Part shown: piece by piece, positions 1 through 10,541 of the stretch
Position numbering within the stretch: the first letter of the stretch is position 1
How the letters are laid out: the number at the start of each line of letters is the position of its first letter
Made by a program: the position numbers and the translations under genes
The notes under the pieces: generated by a model
What the model saw: the letters and a program-made list of their open reading frames with translations, nothing else
What the model was told of the DNA's origin: nothing
Databases searched by the model: none
Assembly (NCBI GenBank): GCA_043772005.1
Contig: JAYVGP010000010.1
Location: 1 to 64,000 of the forward strand
Direction: 5' to 3'
Length of the DNA stretch: 64,000 bases
DNA from: JAYSSF01 sp043772005
GTDB taxonomy: Bacteria; Patescibacteriota; Gracilibacteria; Absconditabacterales; Absconditicoccaceae

Positions 1-2558
1 ACATACCCATCACGATTACCATCACTACCAAAGGCCGCCCCACCTGGTCGTCCACTCCAATCATCACAACGCTTAACAGTAGTCTGTGTACCACAGTTAC
101 CATTGGGCTGATCCCATGCAATATTTACACCATCAGTACAACGAATGTTGCTCATACTTGATCATGCTGCAGGAGCTGATCACCAAGACGCATTGGGAGC
201 TGATCACTGACAGCAATACCCATAATTAGTCTCAATCGATCAATCAATATTACATGCACTATCTACGTCTCTCTGACGACCATTGAGTGATGTACATGCA
301 TATCATGGAGTACAACCTCACCACTGACAAGAACCAGCAATACATGAACGGAACTTTGGATTATTGGTTGTCTGACTTCATTCACATTGTTCCCAAGTTT
401 GATTTACAACTCCATCACCACAGTAAGGCAATACAACTACATTACATGTAGCACTAGAACCATTGTTGATACCATTACATCTCCATTGTGATGAGTTAAC
501 GTACTGGTTTGTACCAGCATTACAAGTATAATTAGATGAACCACATACTCAATTAATAGGAGGATTTACAACACACGGATTGCGATCAGCAGGTATTGCT
601 GCTCCACACGTTCCAACACAATTAACCGTACCCATATTGGTCTCTCCACAGTTGTTTGCAGTAGAACTACAAGAAAAACCAGCATTTGAGGCACAACTAC
701 ATGGCGTACGATCAGCAGGTTTAGATGCACCACAGCTACCATTACATTGTATCGTACCTTGGCTCGTTTCATTACAATTATTTGCAGCAGAGTTACAGCT
801 ATTACCATAGTTGGCAGGATTAGCTGGAGATCATACGCTACAGCTACCATCACACTCTACTAAACCCTGATTAGTCTGTTTACAGTTATTTGGAGCTGAT
901 GTACAGATACTTCATTCATTACTTACACAGCTACAAGGATTACGATCAGCTGGTTGAGATCACGCACTACAAGTTCAGTTACACTGAATATTACCCACTC
1001 TTGTTTCATTACAATTATTTGGTGCAGAATTGCAACTATTGCCATAGTTGGCAGGATTGGATGGAGTAGAAGCACTACACATTCCATTACACTGAATTGT
1101 TCACTGATTGGTCTGACCACAAGCATTTGGAGCTCATGTACAATTATCACCCACATTAGGAGGATCAACAGGAGTACTAGCGCTACAGCTACCATCACAC
1201 TGTATCGTACCTTGATTAAACTGACCACAAGCATTTGTGGAAGAATTACAAGCAGATCAAACATTAGATGCACAAGTACATGGGTTACGATCAGCAGGTT
1301 GAGATCACGCACTACAAGTTCAGTTACACTGTACAGTACCAACATTAGTATCTCCACAGTTATTTGCTGTAGAGTTACAGCTATTGCCATAGTTGGCAGG
1401 ATTGGTTGGAGTAGAAGCACTACAGACTCAGTTACACTGGATTGTTCACTGATTAGTCCGACCACAAGCATTTGGCGTAGAGTTACAGCTATCACCCGCG
1501 CCTGCAGCACATACCACACATTGCCAAGCCGAAGGAGTTCCATCACTCGTTAGTCTACAGACCTCATTGTTGAGGCTGTATGTCGCTGATCAATTATAAG
1601 TAGAACCAGGACAACTTGCATAACTTGTCCAAGTATTATGAGACGTACACTTATAAAGAGTATAATTTTCAGTAATACAACTCGTACCACTCGGTATAGT
1701 ACCATTGACACACTCATATTTACAAGCACCAGCACCTCCACAGCTACCTACAATATCCCAGTTAGTAGGCGAACCAGGAGCAGTAGAGTTACAAGCACTA
1801 CCATTATTGGGGATTGAACCACCGCATGAAAATGCACAGGCGAGATCAGAACCATTACAATCTTGATCTATACCATCTCCGCATATTTCAGTAGTACAAG
1901 TAGGAGGACAAGCAAGATCAGAACCATTACAATCTTGATCAATACCGTCACCACAGATTTCAGTAGTACAAGATGAAATGCTACAATCAACCCTATTCGT
2001 ACCTCAATAACTACATTGCCATGCATTCCCATTTCTATTAATCACTGAACCAGCACTGCAATTATGAAGAGAACCACCACATGAAGGAGATACACATCAT
2101 GCCATATACATATCATTAGGTAAAACTCAAGGTGAGCCAGCATTAATAGTACAAGAACTATCACTGTATAACCTACGATTCAATGCTCATCAGTCACAAT
2201 ATAGACTACCTAATTCACCTACTTTATAATAGTTACCGTCATTCCAGTATTGGCAGCTACCTATTGCTCAATAAGTTGTCGGTGAGCATGAACTTGTACA
2301 TGGAATATTGTTTGTTCCAGGAGGAACAGACTCATACTGGGCACTCCAATAATTAAATGCAAAACCATTATCACATTGTTCTCCATTAACACTCCACGCC
2401 ATTGGCCCATTGACAACACCATCACCACAGCATCATCAGCCATTTAAAATATCATAAGACTGTCAAGCTGAACATGAAACGCTCGAACCAGCCCAAGATA
2501 TCATCGGAATACAACTTACTATAATTACTACAATCCATACCCAGGTAAGTTGGCGCAT
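1..2558 (-). CDS. Cysteine-rich repeat secreted protein (3' end beyond window)
   Basis: Only the first ~850 residues are in the window. With UGA read as Gly the frame is open throughout. It begins MRQLTWVWIVVIIVSC, a signal-peptide-like hydrophobic N-terminus, then becomes Cys/Asn/Thr/Gly-rich. Near residues 195-240 are two copies of EICGDGIDQDCNGSDLAC, resembling the putative metal-binding motif of MopE-type proteins. From about residue 340 an imperfect tandem module follows (NPANYGNSCNS, then a CNETSQGTIQCNGSC-type segment, then PADRNPC). Even cysteine spacing suggests disulfide-bonded extracellular modules. UGA is dense, including tandem UGA-UGA just before CCGDGVVNG. Standard-code translation breaks it into many pieces. 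Export is inferred; the function (adhesion or a surface layer) is unknown. A few upstream in-frame codons are also open, so the exact start is not certain. Confidence 0.85.
565..1500 (-). repeat. Imperfect tandem repeats encoding Cys-rich modules
   Basis: The same DNA phrases recur on the + strand: catagttggcaggatt near 807, 1039 and 1388, and gatcagcaggt or gatcagctggt near 585, 709, 940 and 1288. They encode NPANYGNSCNS and PADRNPC. The copies have diverged and carry insertions, so this is an old protein-domain amplification, not a fresh duplication. A further ~60-bp direct repeat at about 1842-1900 and 1912-1972 encodes the two EICGDGIDQDCNG units. Confidence 0.75.
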
Positions 2559-2650
2559 ACAATATCGGTTATAAATTACTGAATATAATATATCCAATTA
2601 CATAACCCATTGCAATAGTTTTGTACTTGACTACGCTCATTTTTGAGCAT

Positions 2651-2676
2651 AAAAAAAACTGACATTAATGTCAGTA
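2651..2676 (-). terminator. Rho-independent terminator
   Basis: The hairpin actgaca/tgtcagt (2659-2674) is followed on the minus strand by eight T residues. It lies just past the stop of the gene at 2706-3689. Confidence 0.8.
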
Positions 2677-2705
2677 TCTACTCTTATCTATTTGAGATCT
2701 TAGTA

Positions 2706-3689
2706 TTATTTTCAAACAACAGATGTCCCCGCTTCTTTCATTGGATTTAATGGAAATACAACTTTATCAAATTTCTTTCATACAGTAAGCACTTCAACTA
2801 ATAAATTAATTTCATCACCCTCATTAATAATGTAGCTCTTTTTAAGGTTAGTAGCATTAGGATTATATTTAATAAACTCATCAAGCGTAAATTCATTTGG
2901 AAGCTGATCTAATCAAGGCGAAACTGTTCATGGGTTATTATCATCTTTATCAATTATTGTTACAGTATTGGTCAAAGAGTATTCAGTACCATTTTTTGGA
3001 ATAACATTAACAGCAAAGTTTGCTCAATATTGAGGCTTTCATGGATCTTGAGTCATTCAAGCATATATTGCGTTTGCAATAGGGGCTTTTGATATTACTG
3101 GTGTAATTTCATATTGACGAGCCTTAGCATTTACAAGTCTAAGCTCCATCTTAATAACGTTTTTCATTTGAAATGGTTCATTACCAAGACTTATTTGTAT
3201 GCTTACGGGAGTACCATCCAAATTTAGCTTAAAGATATTGGCAAAATTTTGATCTGCTACAGAAAGTTCGCTGCTTACTTCTGGACCAATGTTTGGCTTA
3301 TCAGTTTCACAACTCATAGCAGTTACAGTAGTTAGTTCAGCCACAATAGCAACTGGACTAGTAAGCACGGATCATACGCCCACAAGACCTCTACCGATAG
3401 AACCAATATTTAGGGTTTTTATATTCATAGCTATTTCTTCAAGCGTGAGCTCTACAGGAGCAATAATATGTTTATCGATTTCCTTTCCAATTTTGTTTCC
3501 AACAGCAGACATACTATCCCCAAAACTAGGCATACTAATTGGAGTAGTAAATCCAGGAATCTCTACAATTTGTAATTCTGTAGTATCCGTAATCTTCTCG
3601 ATTGACTCAGCTGCGATAGTCTCGTGATTTAAATCAGCTGAATTAATTCCTCATTCTACAATCTGATTGGTGTTGTTCAATAGTGCCAT
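2706..3689 (-). CDS. Hypothetical protein, 327 aa
   Basis: Not recognised. It starts MALLNNTNQIVEGGINSADL and ends SVVGK before TAA, and contains several in-frame UGA glycines. There is no signal peptide. A Gly/Ile/Val-rich middle around residues 100-125 (IGSIGRGLVGVGSVLTSPVA) might be a short hydrophobic helix. The rest alternates charged and beta-prone segments, for example KMELRLVNAKARQYEI. It has its own terminator downstream and a ~420-bp gene-free region upstream, so it is probably transcribed alone. Two long single-frame stretches and dense UGA support a real gene. Confidence 0.75.
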
Positions 3690-3763
3690 GATATGACAGT
3701 AATTAGTGCTAAAAGTAGCAATTGCTACCACTGGGTAGATCCAAATGTACTATTATACTAACA

Positions 3764-3793
3764 GAAAAAATTCAAAAATCAAGTGATTTTTGA
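3764..3793 (-). terminator. Strong hairpin/T-run on minus strand with no gene upstream
   Basis: A 10-bp perfect stem (tcaaaaatca / tgatttttga, 3772-3793) with a 2-nt loop is followed on the minus strand by A then six T. No minus-strand reading frame feeds into it, so it may end a non-coding transcript. Confidence 0.6.
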
Positions 3794-4008
3794 TAATATA
3801 GACAAACACACTACTCTACTGTCATCACAACAGTGAGAAATCGTCGTCTCCAAGCTATAAATTTAAGCTACAAAGACTTTATAATAATATCCTAACAGGG
3901 CATATTTTGCACCTTGTGGCAGCCTCACTTATGATGAGGAATCAAGTATATAATGATCTCAAGCCATAGATCAAGCTCAAAATCATAATAAAGAGAGTTA
4001 AGATTGAC
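3794..4008 (-). ncRNA. Candidate small RNA in a gene-free stretch
   Basis: The gap 3690-4111 holds no convincing ORF. A minus-strand promoter-like pair (TTGATT near 4038, then TATAAA about 15 bp further) precedes ~210 nt with several inverted repeats, for example TGATCT...AGATCA near 3954-3974 and CCTCA...TGAGG near 3924-3940, and ends at the terminator at 3764-3793. I looked for RNase P, SRP, tmRNA and 6S landmarks and found none convincing, so the identity is open. Confidence 0.3.
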
Positions 4009-4111
4009 TTTATATCAAAAAATAATCGAAATCAACTATTATTTCTTTCTCTTGATTTCACATTTTCAATCACTATAGCTAGGCTACAATTTACTCTCTA
4101 ATATATACATA

Positions 4112-5674
4112 ATGATAGAATCAATCTGACCGATGGTCGGTATTGCGTTAGGATGATGATTGTTATGATTTGGTATTCAATATCTTATCACTCAAAACAA
4201 AAACTCCTCGTATCTCAAGCTCAAATCCGAAGTAGAATCCAAACTCGCAACTGCAGATCAGGAAGTAGCAAAGCGTACATCACAAGCTCAGGACCTCATC
4301 TCCAAAGCACAGTCTAATGCCTCTGAGATTGCCCGTTCAGCCGAAAACCAAGCAAATAAGATCAAAGAGTTTGCTCAGACAGAATCCGACAAGATTATGT
4401 CCAAAGTAGATCAAATGCAAATTAAACTCGAAGACAAAGAACGTAAAATCGACGAAAAATATGAACAACTAGACATCCATAAAGAGAGATTAAGCAAAAA
4501 AGAAGAAGAGCTAGATAATGCTCTCGAGACACAACAATCCAAACTTGAAGAGATTGCTAAGCTTACTGTCTGACAAGCTAAAGAACAAGTAATTACTCTC
4601 ACAGAAAAGCAATGCTCATCAGAAATCACACAAATTGTCGATAAATATAAGAATATTGTCTGACAAGAAGTCGATAAAGAAGCCATCAATATCATCTCCA
4701 AAGTTATCCCTCGTATCGCTACCAACAATGTAGCAGAGTTTACTGTAACCAACGTAGATATCCCTACGGAGGACACCAAAGGTAAACTAATAGGTCGTGA
4801 ATGACGCAACGTATCATACTTTGAAAAATGTACTGGAGTAGAACTCATAATCGATGATACTCCATTGCTCGTCAGACTGTCATGTTATGATCATGAGAAG
4901 CGCCGAGTAGCCAAAGAAGTTCTCAAAGCGATGATCAAAGATGGTCGTATCAATCCAGTCTACATCCAAAAAGTATATGATGAAGTGGTAGCCGACATGG
5001 ACGGACTCCTCCAAGAAAAAGGTAAAGAAGCGCTTGCGGAACTCAATATGCCATTACAACATCCCGACATCACCAAGATGATCTGACAGTTTTATCTCAG
5101 ATATAGTTACGGTCAGAATCTGTGGATCCATAGTGTAGAAGTTGCGAAGATGTGTGAAATCATGGCTAACGAAATGTGACTCGATGGGCAGCTCGCAAAG
5201 AAAGCATGATTACTGCACGATATTGGTAAGGTAGTAGCTAACCAGTGAGAGTCTCATACTTCTATTGGTGCTGACGTACTACGCAAGTATGGCTATGATG
5301 AAGTGACTGTAAATACAGCCGAATGACACCACCACGATATACCCATGATTAGTCCGATCGGATGGATCGTAGCAGCATGTGATGCTATTTCAGCCTCTCG
5401 CCCATGAGCAAGATTTAATAGTAAGCAATTCTTTATCGATAAGATGGGAGAACTCGAGAAGCTGATCTCATCAGTAGATGGAGTTGATAAAGTTCATATT
5501 ATGCAGGCATGACGTGAAATTATGATCTTCGTCAATCCAGTAATGATCGATGATCTGTGAGTATCTAAGCTCGTCAAAGAAGTTGCCGTCAAGGTTGAAT
5601 CACAACTCGACTACCCGGGTATGATCCGTGTAGTTGCTGTACGCGAAACTAAAGTCATTGATTATTTGAGATAG
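4112..5674 (+). CDS. rny: Ribonuclease Y
   Basis: A membrane-anchored endoribonuclease that starts mRNA decay. The 520 residues match the family length. Order: an N-terminal membrane helix containing GGLLGFG, a long coiled coil (about 25-170), a KH domain whose GxxG-like loop reads IGREGRNV with the second Gly encoded by UGA, then an HD domain with GLLHDIGKVV and a downstream HHHD cluster. By hand count about 15 of 33 glycines are UGA. This is one of the clearest proofs of code 25 in the window, because the UGA codons sit in conserved glycine positions. yidC follows on the same strand after 56 bp. No Shine-Dalgarno is visible. Confidence 0.97.
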
Positions 5675-5730
5675 TTAATGATTAGTTCAGTTCTTATACA
5701 TTACTAACTTTATAAACCTTATAAACCAGT

Positions 5731-6552
5731 ATGAATCCTTTTAAACTCCTCTATTCCGAAATAGTAACTCGCCCAATTTTCAACCTTCTTATCTTATTGC
5801 TCCTTATGTTTTGAGGTAATCTTGGTTGGTCTATCATTATCCTGACACTCGTACTTAGGCTTGCTCTTCTTCCTGTCACTATGGCAGGCAACCAGATGGG
5901 CAAACAAATGTGAAATCTCCAGCCCAAAATGCAGGAACTTCAAGAAAAATATAAAGACCAACCAGAGAAGCTCTCGTCAGAAACGATGAAATTATTTAAA
6001 ACTGAATGAGCCTGACCTCTCAAAGGTTGCCTTGGAATGTTGGTTCAGATTCCTGTCTTTTTGTGACTTCTCCATGTAATACAATGACTTGGGTCAGAAA
6101 ACGCCAATTCACTCAGTCAGCTATACTCTTTTGTATATCCTATTGCACAGCAATTATTTACTACTACTGGAACTCTCAATGTAGACCAAATCAATACAAC
6201 CTGGTTTGGGCTCGATCTCCTCTCCAAGGGTACGACTGGACATATGATTATTGCAATACTATGTGCAATACTTACCTTTGCTCAGACCAAGATGACAAGT
6301 ATGGTACAGCCAGCTCCAGCTAAGCTTCCTACTACTGGAGATCAAGCGATGCCAGATATGTCAGGTATGATGAAGTACATGAGCTATTTTGTAGCGATTA
6401 TGATGGGATCATTTGCGTATAGTGTGCCTAGTGGTGTAGGATTGTATCTTATGACTACTACTCTGTTCTGAGTAGCACAGTTTGTGGTCCAGTATCGAGA
6501 GTTGGTCAAAGTAGAAGTACAAACATGATATCAAATGTTAATGAAAAGATAA
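5731..6552 (+). CDS. yidC: Membrane protein insertase YidC/Oxa1 family
   Basis: Inserts and folds inner-membrane proteins. At 273 aa it is the short Oxa1/SpoIIIJ-like form without the large periplasmic domain. Visible: a membrane segment at 18-50 ending in LRLALLPVT, the charged loop GKQMGNLQPKMQELQEKY typical after TM1, GCLGMLVQIPVFLGLLHVI, and C-terminal segments with MMGSFAYSVPSGVGLYL. Several Gly positions are UGA. It follows rny and is closed by its own terminator. Standard-code translation would break it in the middle. Confidence 0.96.
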
Positions 6553-6560
6553 ATCAATAA

Positions 6561-6583
6561 ACTCACTTCGGTGAGTTTTTTTG
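6561..6583 (+). terminator. Rho-independent terminator after yidC
   Basis: The stem actcac / gtgagt with a TTCG loop is followed by seven T residues, directly behind the yidC stop. Confidence 0.9.
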
Positions 6584-6640
6584 TTATCATTAGTATTCTA
6601 CTCTCATTGGGTATAATTGTTACTATTATTTTTATATATC

Positions 6641-7090
6641 ATGAGAGATACATACAATCCAAAAGACTACTCCATCTGAGTAGTTCCATATTGTCAAAAG
6701 CAGTGAGAGATACAATATCTCCTCATCCATCATAGCAAATGACATCGAGCCTTCCCCAAAGGACATAGCGAATCCTGAGAAACAATACAACAAACTGCTC
6801 TGAGAGAGCTGTATGAAGAAGCTTGAGTCACACAAATTACACTATGAAATCAAATCTATACTGAACATTATGAATTTAATCATCACTGAGTACATGTGAC
6901 CAAGCAAGTAGATTATTTTCTTGGGCACTGTGATCAGTGTCGACCTACTACAATCCAATTGGAAGAGACGATTGAAGCGTGATGGTATAGCTATGATGAA
7001 GCGATAAAATTGCTAACTTTTAAAGAATCAACAGATCTACTGATAGAAATTAATAATCATTTCTCAAATAAGAAGAAAGGGATTGAATAG
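6641..7090 (+). CDS. Nudix hydrolase, Ap4A-hydrolase-like
   Basis: 149 aa. The Nudix box is complete: GHSESGETIQQTALRE followed by LYEEAGV, matching G-x5-E-x7-RE-U-x-EE-x-G-U; two of its glycines are UGA. The preceding FPKGH is typical of bis(5'-nucleosyl)-tetraphosphatases, so removal of Ap4A-like nucleotides is the best guess; substrate choice within Nudix families is hard to predict. A TATAAT-like box lies at 6612-6617. Its 3' end overlaps the convergent acetyltransferase gene by 41 bp. Confidence 0.9.
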
Positions 7091-7607
7091 TGGTACTCAT
7101 CACATCATATGTTGGGCTCCCGGGCTCCCGTGTATCATACATTCAAGCCTTCTCAAATCATAAAGATTTATATAGTTTTTGAGCACGATTATTTCAACCA
7201 AGAACATGAAGGTAGATATTTTTCTCAGTCTCTAAATCTAGAATCATTGCGGCAAGTAATTGATGACCAATTCACTGGTTCTGAAATTTTGAGCTAACAA
7301 ATAGATTAGCAAGCTTATAGTCGTATCTTGTATCATAAGAGTACCTATGAGATATCGTACGATCACAAGTCCCACGAGGGACTAATTCAGAAAAACCAAG
7401 AACTTGTTGATTATGTATTGCTAGTATATATTGACTAACGCCTTCCATAATATTAGAAAAAATATGCTCAATAGCCAAAACAGCAAAAGGATCAGTAAAA
7501 TCATTATTTACCTGACCATCAAACAACATGTCTTGCTTACATAAGTAGATATCACGAGCATCTGCTGGTAATGATCTACGATATAATATAGTAGATACAG
7601 AATTCAT
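7050..7607 (-). CDS. GNAT family N-acetyltransferase
   Basis: 185 aa. The GNAT core is visible: YILAIHNQQVLGFSELV (beta strands 3-4), LANLFVSSKFQNQGIGHQLL (motif A, acetyl-CoA pyrophosphate loop, first Gly of QGIG encoded by UGA), then GNNRAQKLYKSLGFEKAGM (motif B). Standard code stops the protein at residue 111, before the catalytic core is complete; code 25 restores the full domain. The acceptor cannot be told. It overlaps the convergent Nudix gene by 41 bp. Confidence 0.92.
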
Positions 7608-7648
7608 AGTAGTTATTATATATAACTATAAAAAGATAGTCAATAATA

Positions 7649-9040
7649 TTACCCTACTGATCACTCCATTTCGAGTTCTATGAGTTTATTGAGTTCTCAA
7701 GCATATTCCAGTGGGAGTTTTTTGATCACTGGAGCAACAAATCAGTTGACGATCATGGCGAGAGCTTTTTCCTCATTGAGTCCACGAGACATCATATAGA
7801 ATACTTGTGTCTCATCGACTTTACCAGCACTTGCTTCATGTGCGATCACTGCGCTATCATTATTGACCTCAATATGAGGGATGGTAGTAGAGACACTATG
7901 CTCATCCATGAGAAGTGCATCACACTCTGTATGATTAACTGCTCCAGTAGCACTTGCACGGATATCCACGATACCACGATAGGTAGAGATACCTCCATCC
8001 TTAGAAATCGACTTGGAGATAATAGTCGAACTTGTATCACGACCAATATGGATGACCTTGCTGCCCGTATCTTGATTCTGACCCGCAGCAGCAACTACGA
8101 CACCGATTTGGTCAGACTTAGATCTATGGCCCTTGAGGATACTACATGGATATAACATCGTCGTACAACTACCCAGATTTCCATTGATCCACTCCATAAA
8201 CCCATCATCATCAATAATTGAACGCTTGGTATTGAGGTTATAAGTATTGGTAGACCGGTTTTCCACTGAGCTATAACGCATACGAGACCTCTTACCCACA
8301 TGAATCTCTACGAGACCTGCATGTAGTGACTTACTATCAAATTTGGGAGCGCTACATCACTCGATATAGTCCCCTACTGCATCATCTTCGATAATAATCA
8401 ATGTATGCTCAAACTGTCCTCATCCATAGGTATTCATACGAAAATATGCTTGTAGTGGTTCGGTGACTTCTACTCCCGAGGGTATATAGATAAAGGTTCC
8501 TCATGACCACACTGCCCCATGCAATGCTGCAAAATAGTGATCCGTCATTGGTACAAGCTTCATAAAATATTTGCGGACCAACTCTGGATGAGACTGCAAC
8601 GCATGAGCCATATCCTCAAAAATCACACCCTTGTCCGCTCGTTTGGCTTTGAGATTGTGGTATACATTTTCACTATCATATTGCCCTCCTGCTCACGCAA
8701 GATAACTACGCTCTGCTTCTGGTATTCATAAACGATCAAACTTCTGCTTAATCTCGGCAGGCACATCATCTCGACTCGTCGCAGCTCACACATACTCCTT
8801 GCTCGGTCTGGCATAATAAACAATCTGACTCAAATCTAGTCCACTCAGATCTGGTCATCGTGATGGTAGATTCATGGTCTGCAACAAGGCAAAAGATTTA
8901 AGACGATGCTCTAACATCCATACTGGCTCATGCTGGTCAGCAGAGATACCTCTGACTGTTTTTTCAGTCAGTCACGATAGATAAATATCATATTGGATAT
9001 TATCTGAGGATTCGAGTGTATTTTTGAGTGTTTCTTCCAT
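7649..9040 (-). CDS. sufB: Fe-S cluster assembly protein SufB
   Basis: Scaffold subunit of the SUF iron-sulfur assembly complex, 463 aa, normal length. Recognisable segments include DLSQIVYYARPSKEYV, IYIPSGVEVTEPLQAYFR, FEHTLIIIEDDAVGDYIEGC, the beta-helix core (VVAAAGQNQDTGSKVIHIG) and the C-terminal IPHIEVNNDSAVIAHEASAG. At least ten glycines are UGA. SufC and SufD are not next to it; in most bacteria they are. It lies downstream of rsmI on the same strand. Confidence 0.96.
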
Positions 9041-9101
9041 CTTCAATGAGTTATAAATTTTCTCCTCTTTTTTTACAATATTATTCTTCTAACTTATTCT
9101 T

Positions 9102-9827
9102 CTACTCGCTTGTTCCCGAAAGGGGATACTTATTTTTCTTTTCCTTACTCTTCTCCTGCTTTGGGTAGATCCCAATCACAAACTCACCCTTGAGCACTAA
9201 TACTTTATCAGTGATATGCTGACGCATCTGAGCGACTGTCCCTACGAGTTTTTGTTCATACATCTTACTCAGCTCACGAAATACTCATATCTGTCAGACA
9301 AATCATACTTCGTCCAGCTCATTGAGTAGTGATTCAATCCTATGTACTGACTCATAGATAAAACTTGGAGTCTCAGCACTGCAGATCTGCTTGAGTAATG
9401 TGGCACGACCCTTCTTAGTTGGCAGGAAACCATGATATTGAAAATGTGTCGTATCGCATGGAGATGCTACCACCGCAGGCACGAGCGCATTGGCTCATGG
9501 CAATACTTCAAACGGACAAGATTGCTCTCGACATAGCTTGATCAACTCCTTGGCTGGATCAGAAAGTCACGGTGTACCCGCCTCTGACACTACTCCCACA
9601 TCTCCTATCTGTGCCATCTGAATAATGTTTGAGATCTGACGAGGATCAGTGTAGCTAGTAAGGGGTATAAGTACCTTGTCACTGTAGTTGATCTGGTAGT
9701 GCTTAAGGAGATTCTTAAACGTCCTTGTATCCTCACAAGCGAAGACCGACAACGACTGAAACAACTTCAACCCACGTAAAGTCAGATCATCCAAATTACC
9801 AATAGGTGTAGGTATCAAATAAAGCAT
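9102..9827 (-). CDS. rsmI: 16S rRNA 2'-O-methyltransferase RsmI
   Basis: Methylates C1402 of 16S rRNA with S-adenosylmethionine. 241 aa, slightly short for the family. It opens MLYLIPTPIGNLDDLTLR, followed by ACEDTRTFKNLLKHY, VVSEAGTPGLSDP (the Gly after TP is UGA) and LPGANALVPAVVAS, all RsmI hallmarks. Standard code would stop inside SEAGTP, which no functional RsmI could tolerate. The start codon directly abuts the T-run of the upstream terminator. Confidence 0.96.
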
Positions 9828-9828
9828 A

Positions 9829-9859
9829 AAAAAAGCCGTAGTAAAGATACTACGACTAT
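9829..9859 (-). terminator. Rho-independent terminator
   Basis: The stem agtcgtagta / tactacggct is followed on the minus strand by seven T residues. It closes the gene at 9886-10302 and touches the rsmI start. Confidence 0.85.
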
Positions 9860-9885
9860 AATGATATCCGTATGTGTTGCAAGAA

Positions 9886-10302
9886 TTAAGCTCCTACAAA
9901 TAACTTCACAATATAAAAGATAAACTGCACAATCAACCATGATCCACCGATAAACAGCAGCGCAATAAAGATATTCTTAGCAGTCTTATATCATTCATCA
10001 ATTGCTTTATCGTCACTTGAATTGAGAAGCATCTTCACACCAGTATAAATCAAGATAATCAATGAAATCAAAGCAAGTAATCCAAGTACCCAGTTGATAA
10101 TATCTGAAATTGTCTTAATCACATTATCTACAGCACCTTGTGCCTGAGTCTTAACATCATAAGTACCTTTATTAAGACCGGGTAGCTCTGGAGCGTTATT
10201 AAGATTTTGCTTCAAGAAACTCTGCTGTCCAAATGCGATACTTGACACAGAGACAAACGCCACAATCATGATAGCAAACATATGAGCAAACAGCTTTTTC
10301 AT
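9886..10302 (-). CDS. Small exported membrane protein, VirB2/TrbC-like
   Basis: 138 aa. An N-terminal signal sequence (MKKLFAHMFAIMIVAFVSVSS, likely cut after SIAFG) is followed by a polar segment and two hydrophobic helices, about 64-88 (IINWVLGLLALISLIILIYT) and 107-133, separated by a short charged loop. This is the layout of VirB2/TrbC-type pilins and similar small membrane proteins common in CPR genomes. One UGA glycine is present. Family assignment rests on topology, not on a sequence motif. It has its own terminator. Confidence 0.75.
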
Positions 10303-10483
10303 TACAATTATTATAAATAACTAAAGTTTATATTCAATTATACACGACAAGTAGTAATTTGTCAAATTTTTCATCACTGAAGTCTTGTATCACAATCAAA
10401 CTTAAGTATTCTGGCTTTATACAAATGTTTTGTATATGCCCCTACTCTATTTTACTGCTGAGCAACAGCGAAATAATAGTAAA

Positions 10484-10513
10484 TCCCTGAAAAGGGGAAT
10501 ACCCGAGAGGGTA
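10484..10513 (+). other. Two GC-rich mini hairpins upstream of a gene
   Basis: TCCCTGAAAAGGGGA (10484-10498) and TACCCGAGAGGGTA (10500-10513, GAGA tetraloop) lie in an otherwise AT-rich leader, with TATAAT at 10526-10531 between them and the ATG at 10542. Confidence 0.5.
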
Positions 10514-10541
10514 CTACTTTTATATTATAATTTTACAAATT

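Noticed and set aside
565..1500. CRISPR-like repeat array
   Set aside because: Repeat units are of unequal length, diverged, and translate into Cys-spaced protein modules; no constant repeat with unique spacers.
923..1546. A 207-codon minus-strand frame rich in Val/Leu/Met
   Set aside because: Out of phase with the Cys-rich frame that is open over 2.5 kb with UGA as Gly; composition is a shifted-frame artefact.
954..1553. A 199-codon plus-strand reading frame
   Set aside because: Ser/Thr/Arg-rich shadow of the Cys-rich repeats on the minus strand; its periodicity mirrors the DNA repeats and it has no start context.
3800..4000. tmRNA on the minus strand
   Set aside because: A tag-like frame (AKYALLGYYYKVFVA then TAA) can be read, but no tRNA-like T arm or CCA end is present downstream.
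4411..4848. A 145-codon minus-strand frame
   Set aside because: Lies inside rny, antisense to its coiled coil.
7805..8155. Plus-strand frame inside sufB
   Set aside because: Antisense to well-conserved SufB residues.
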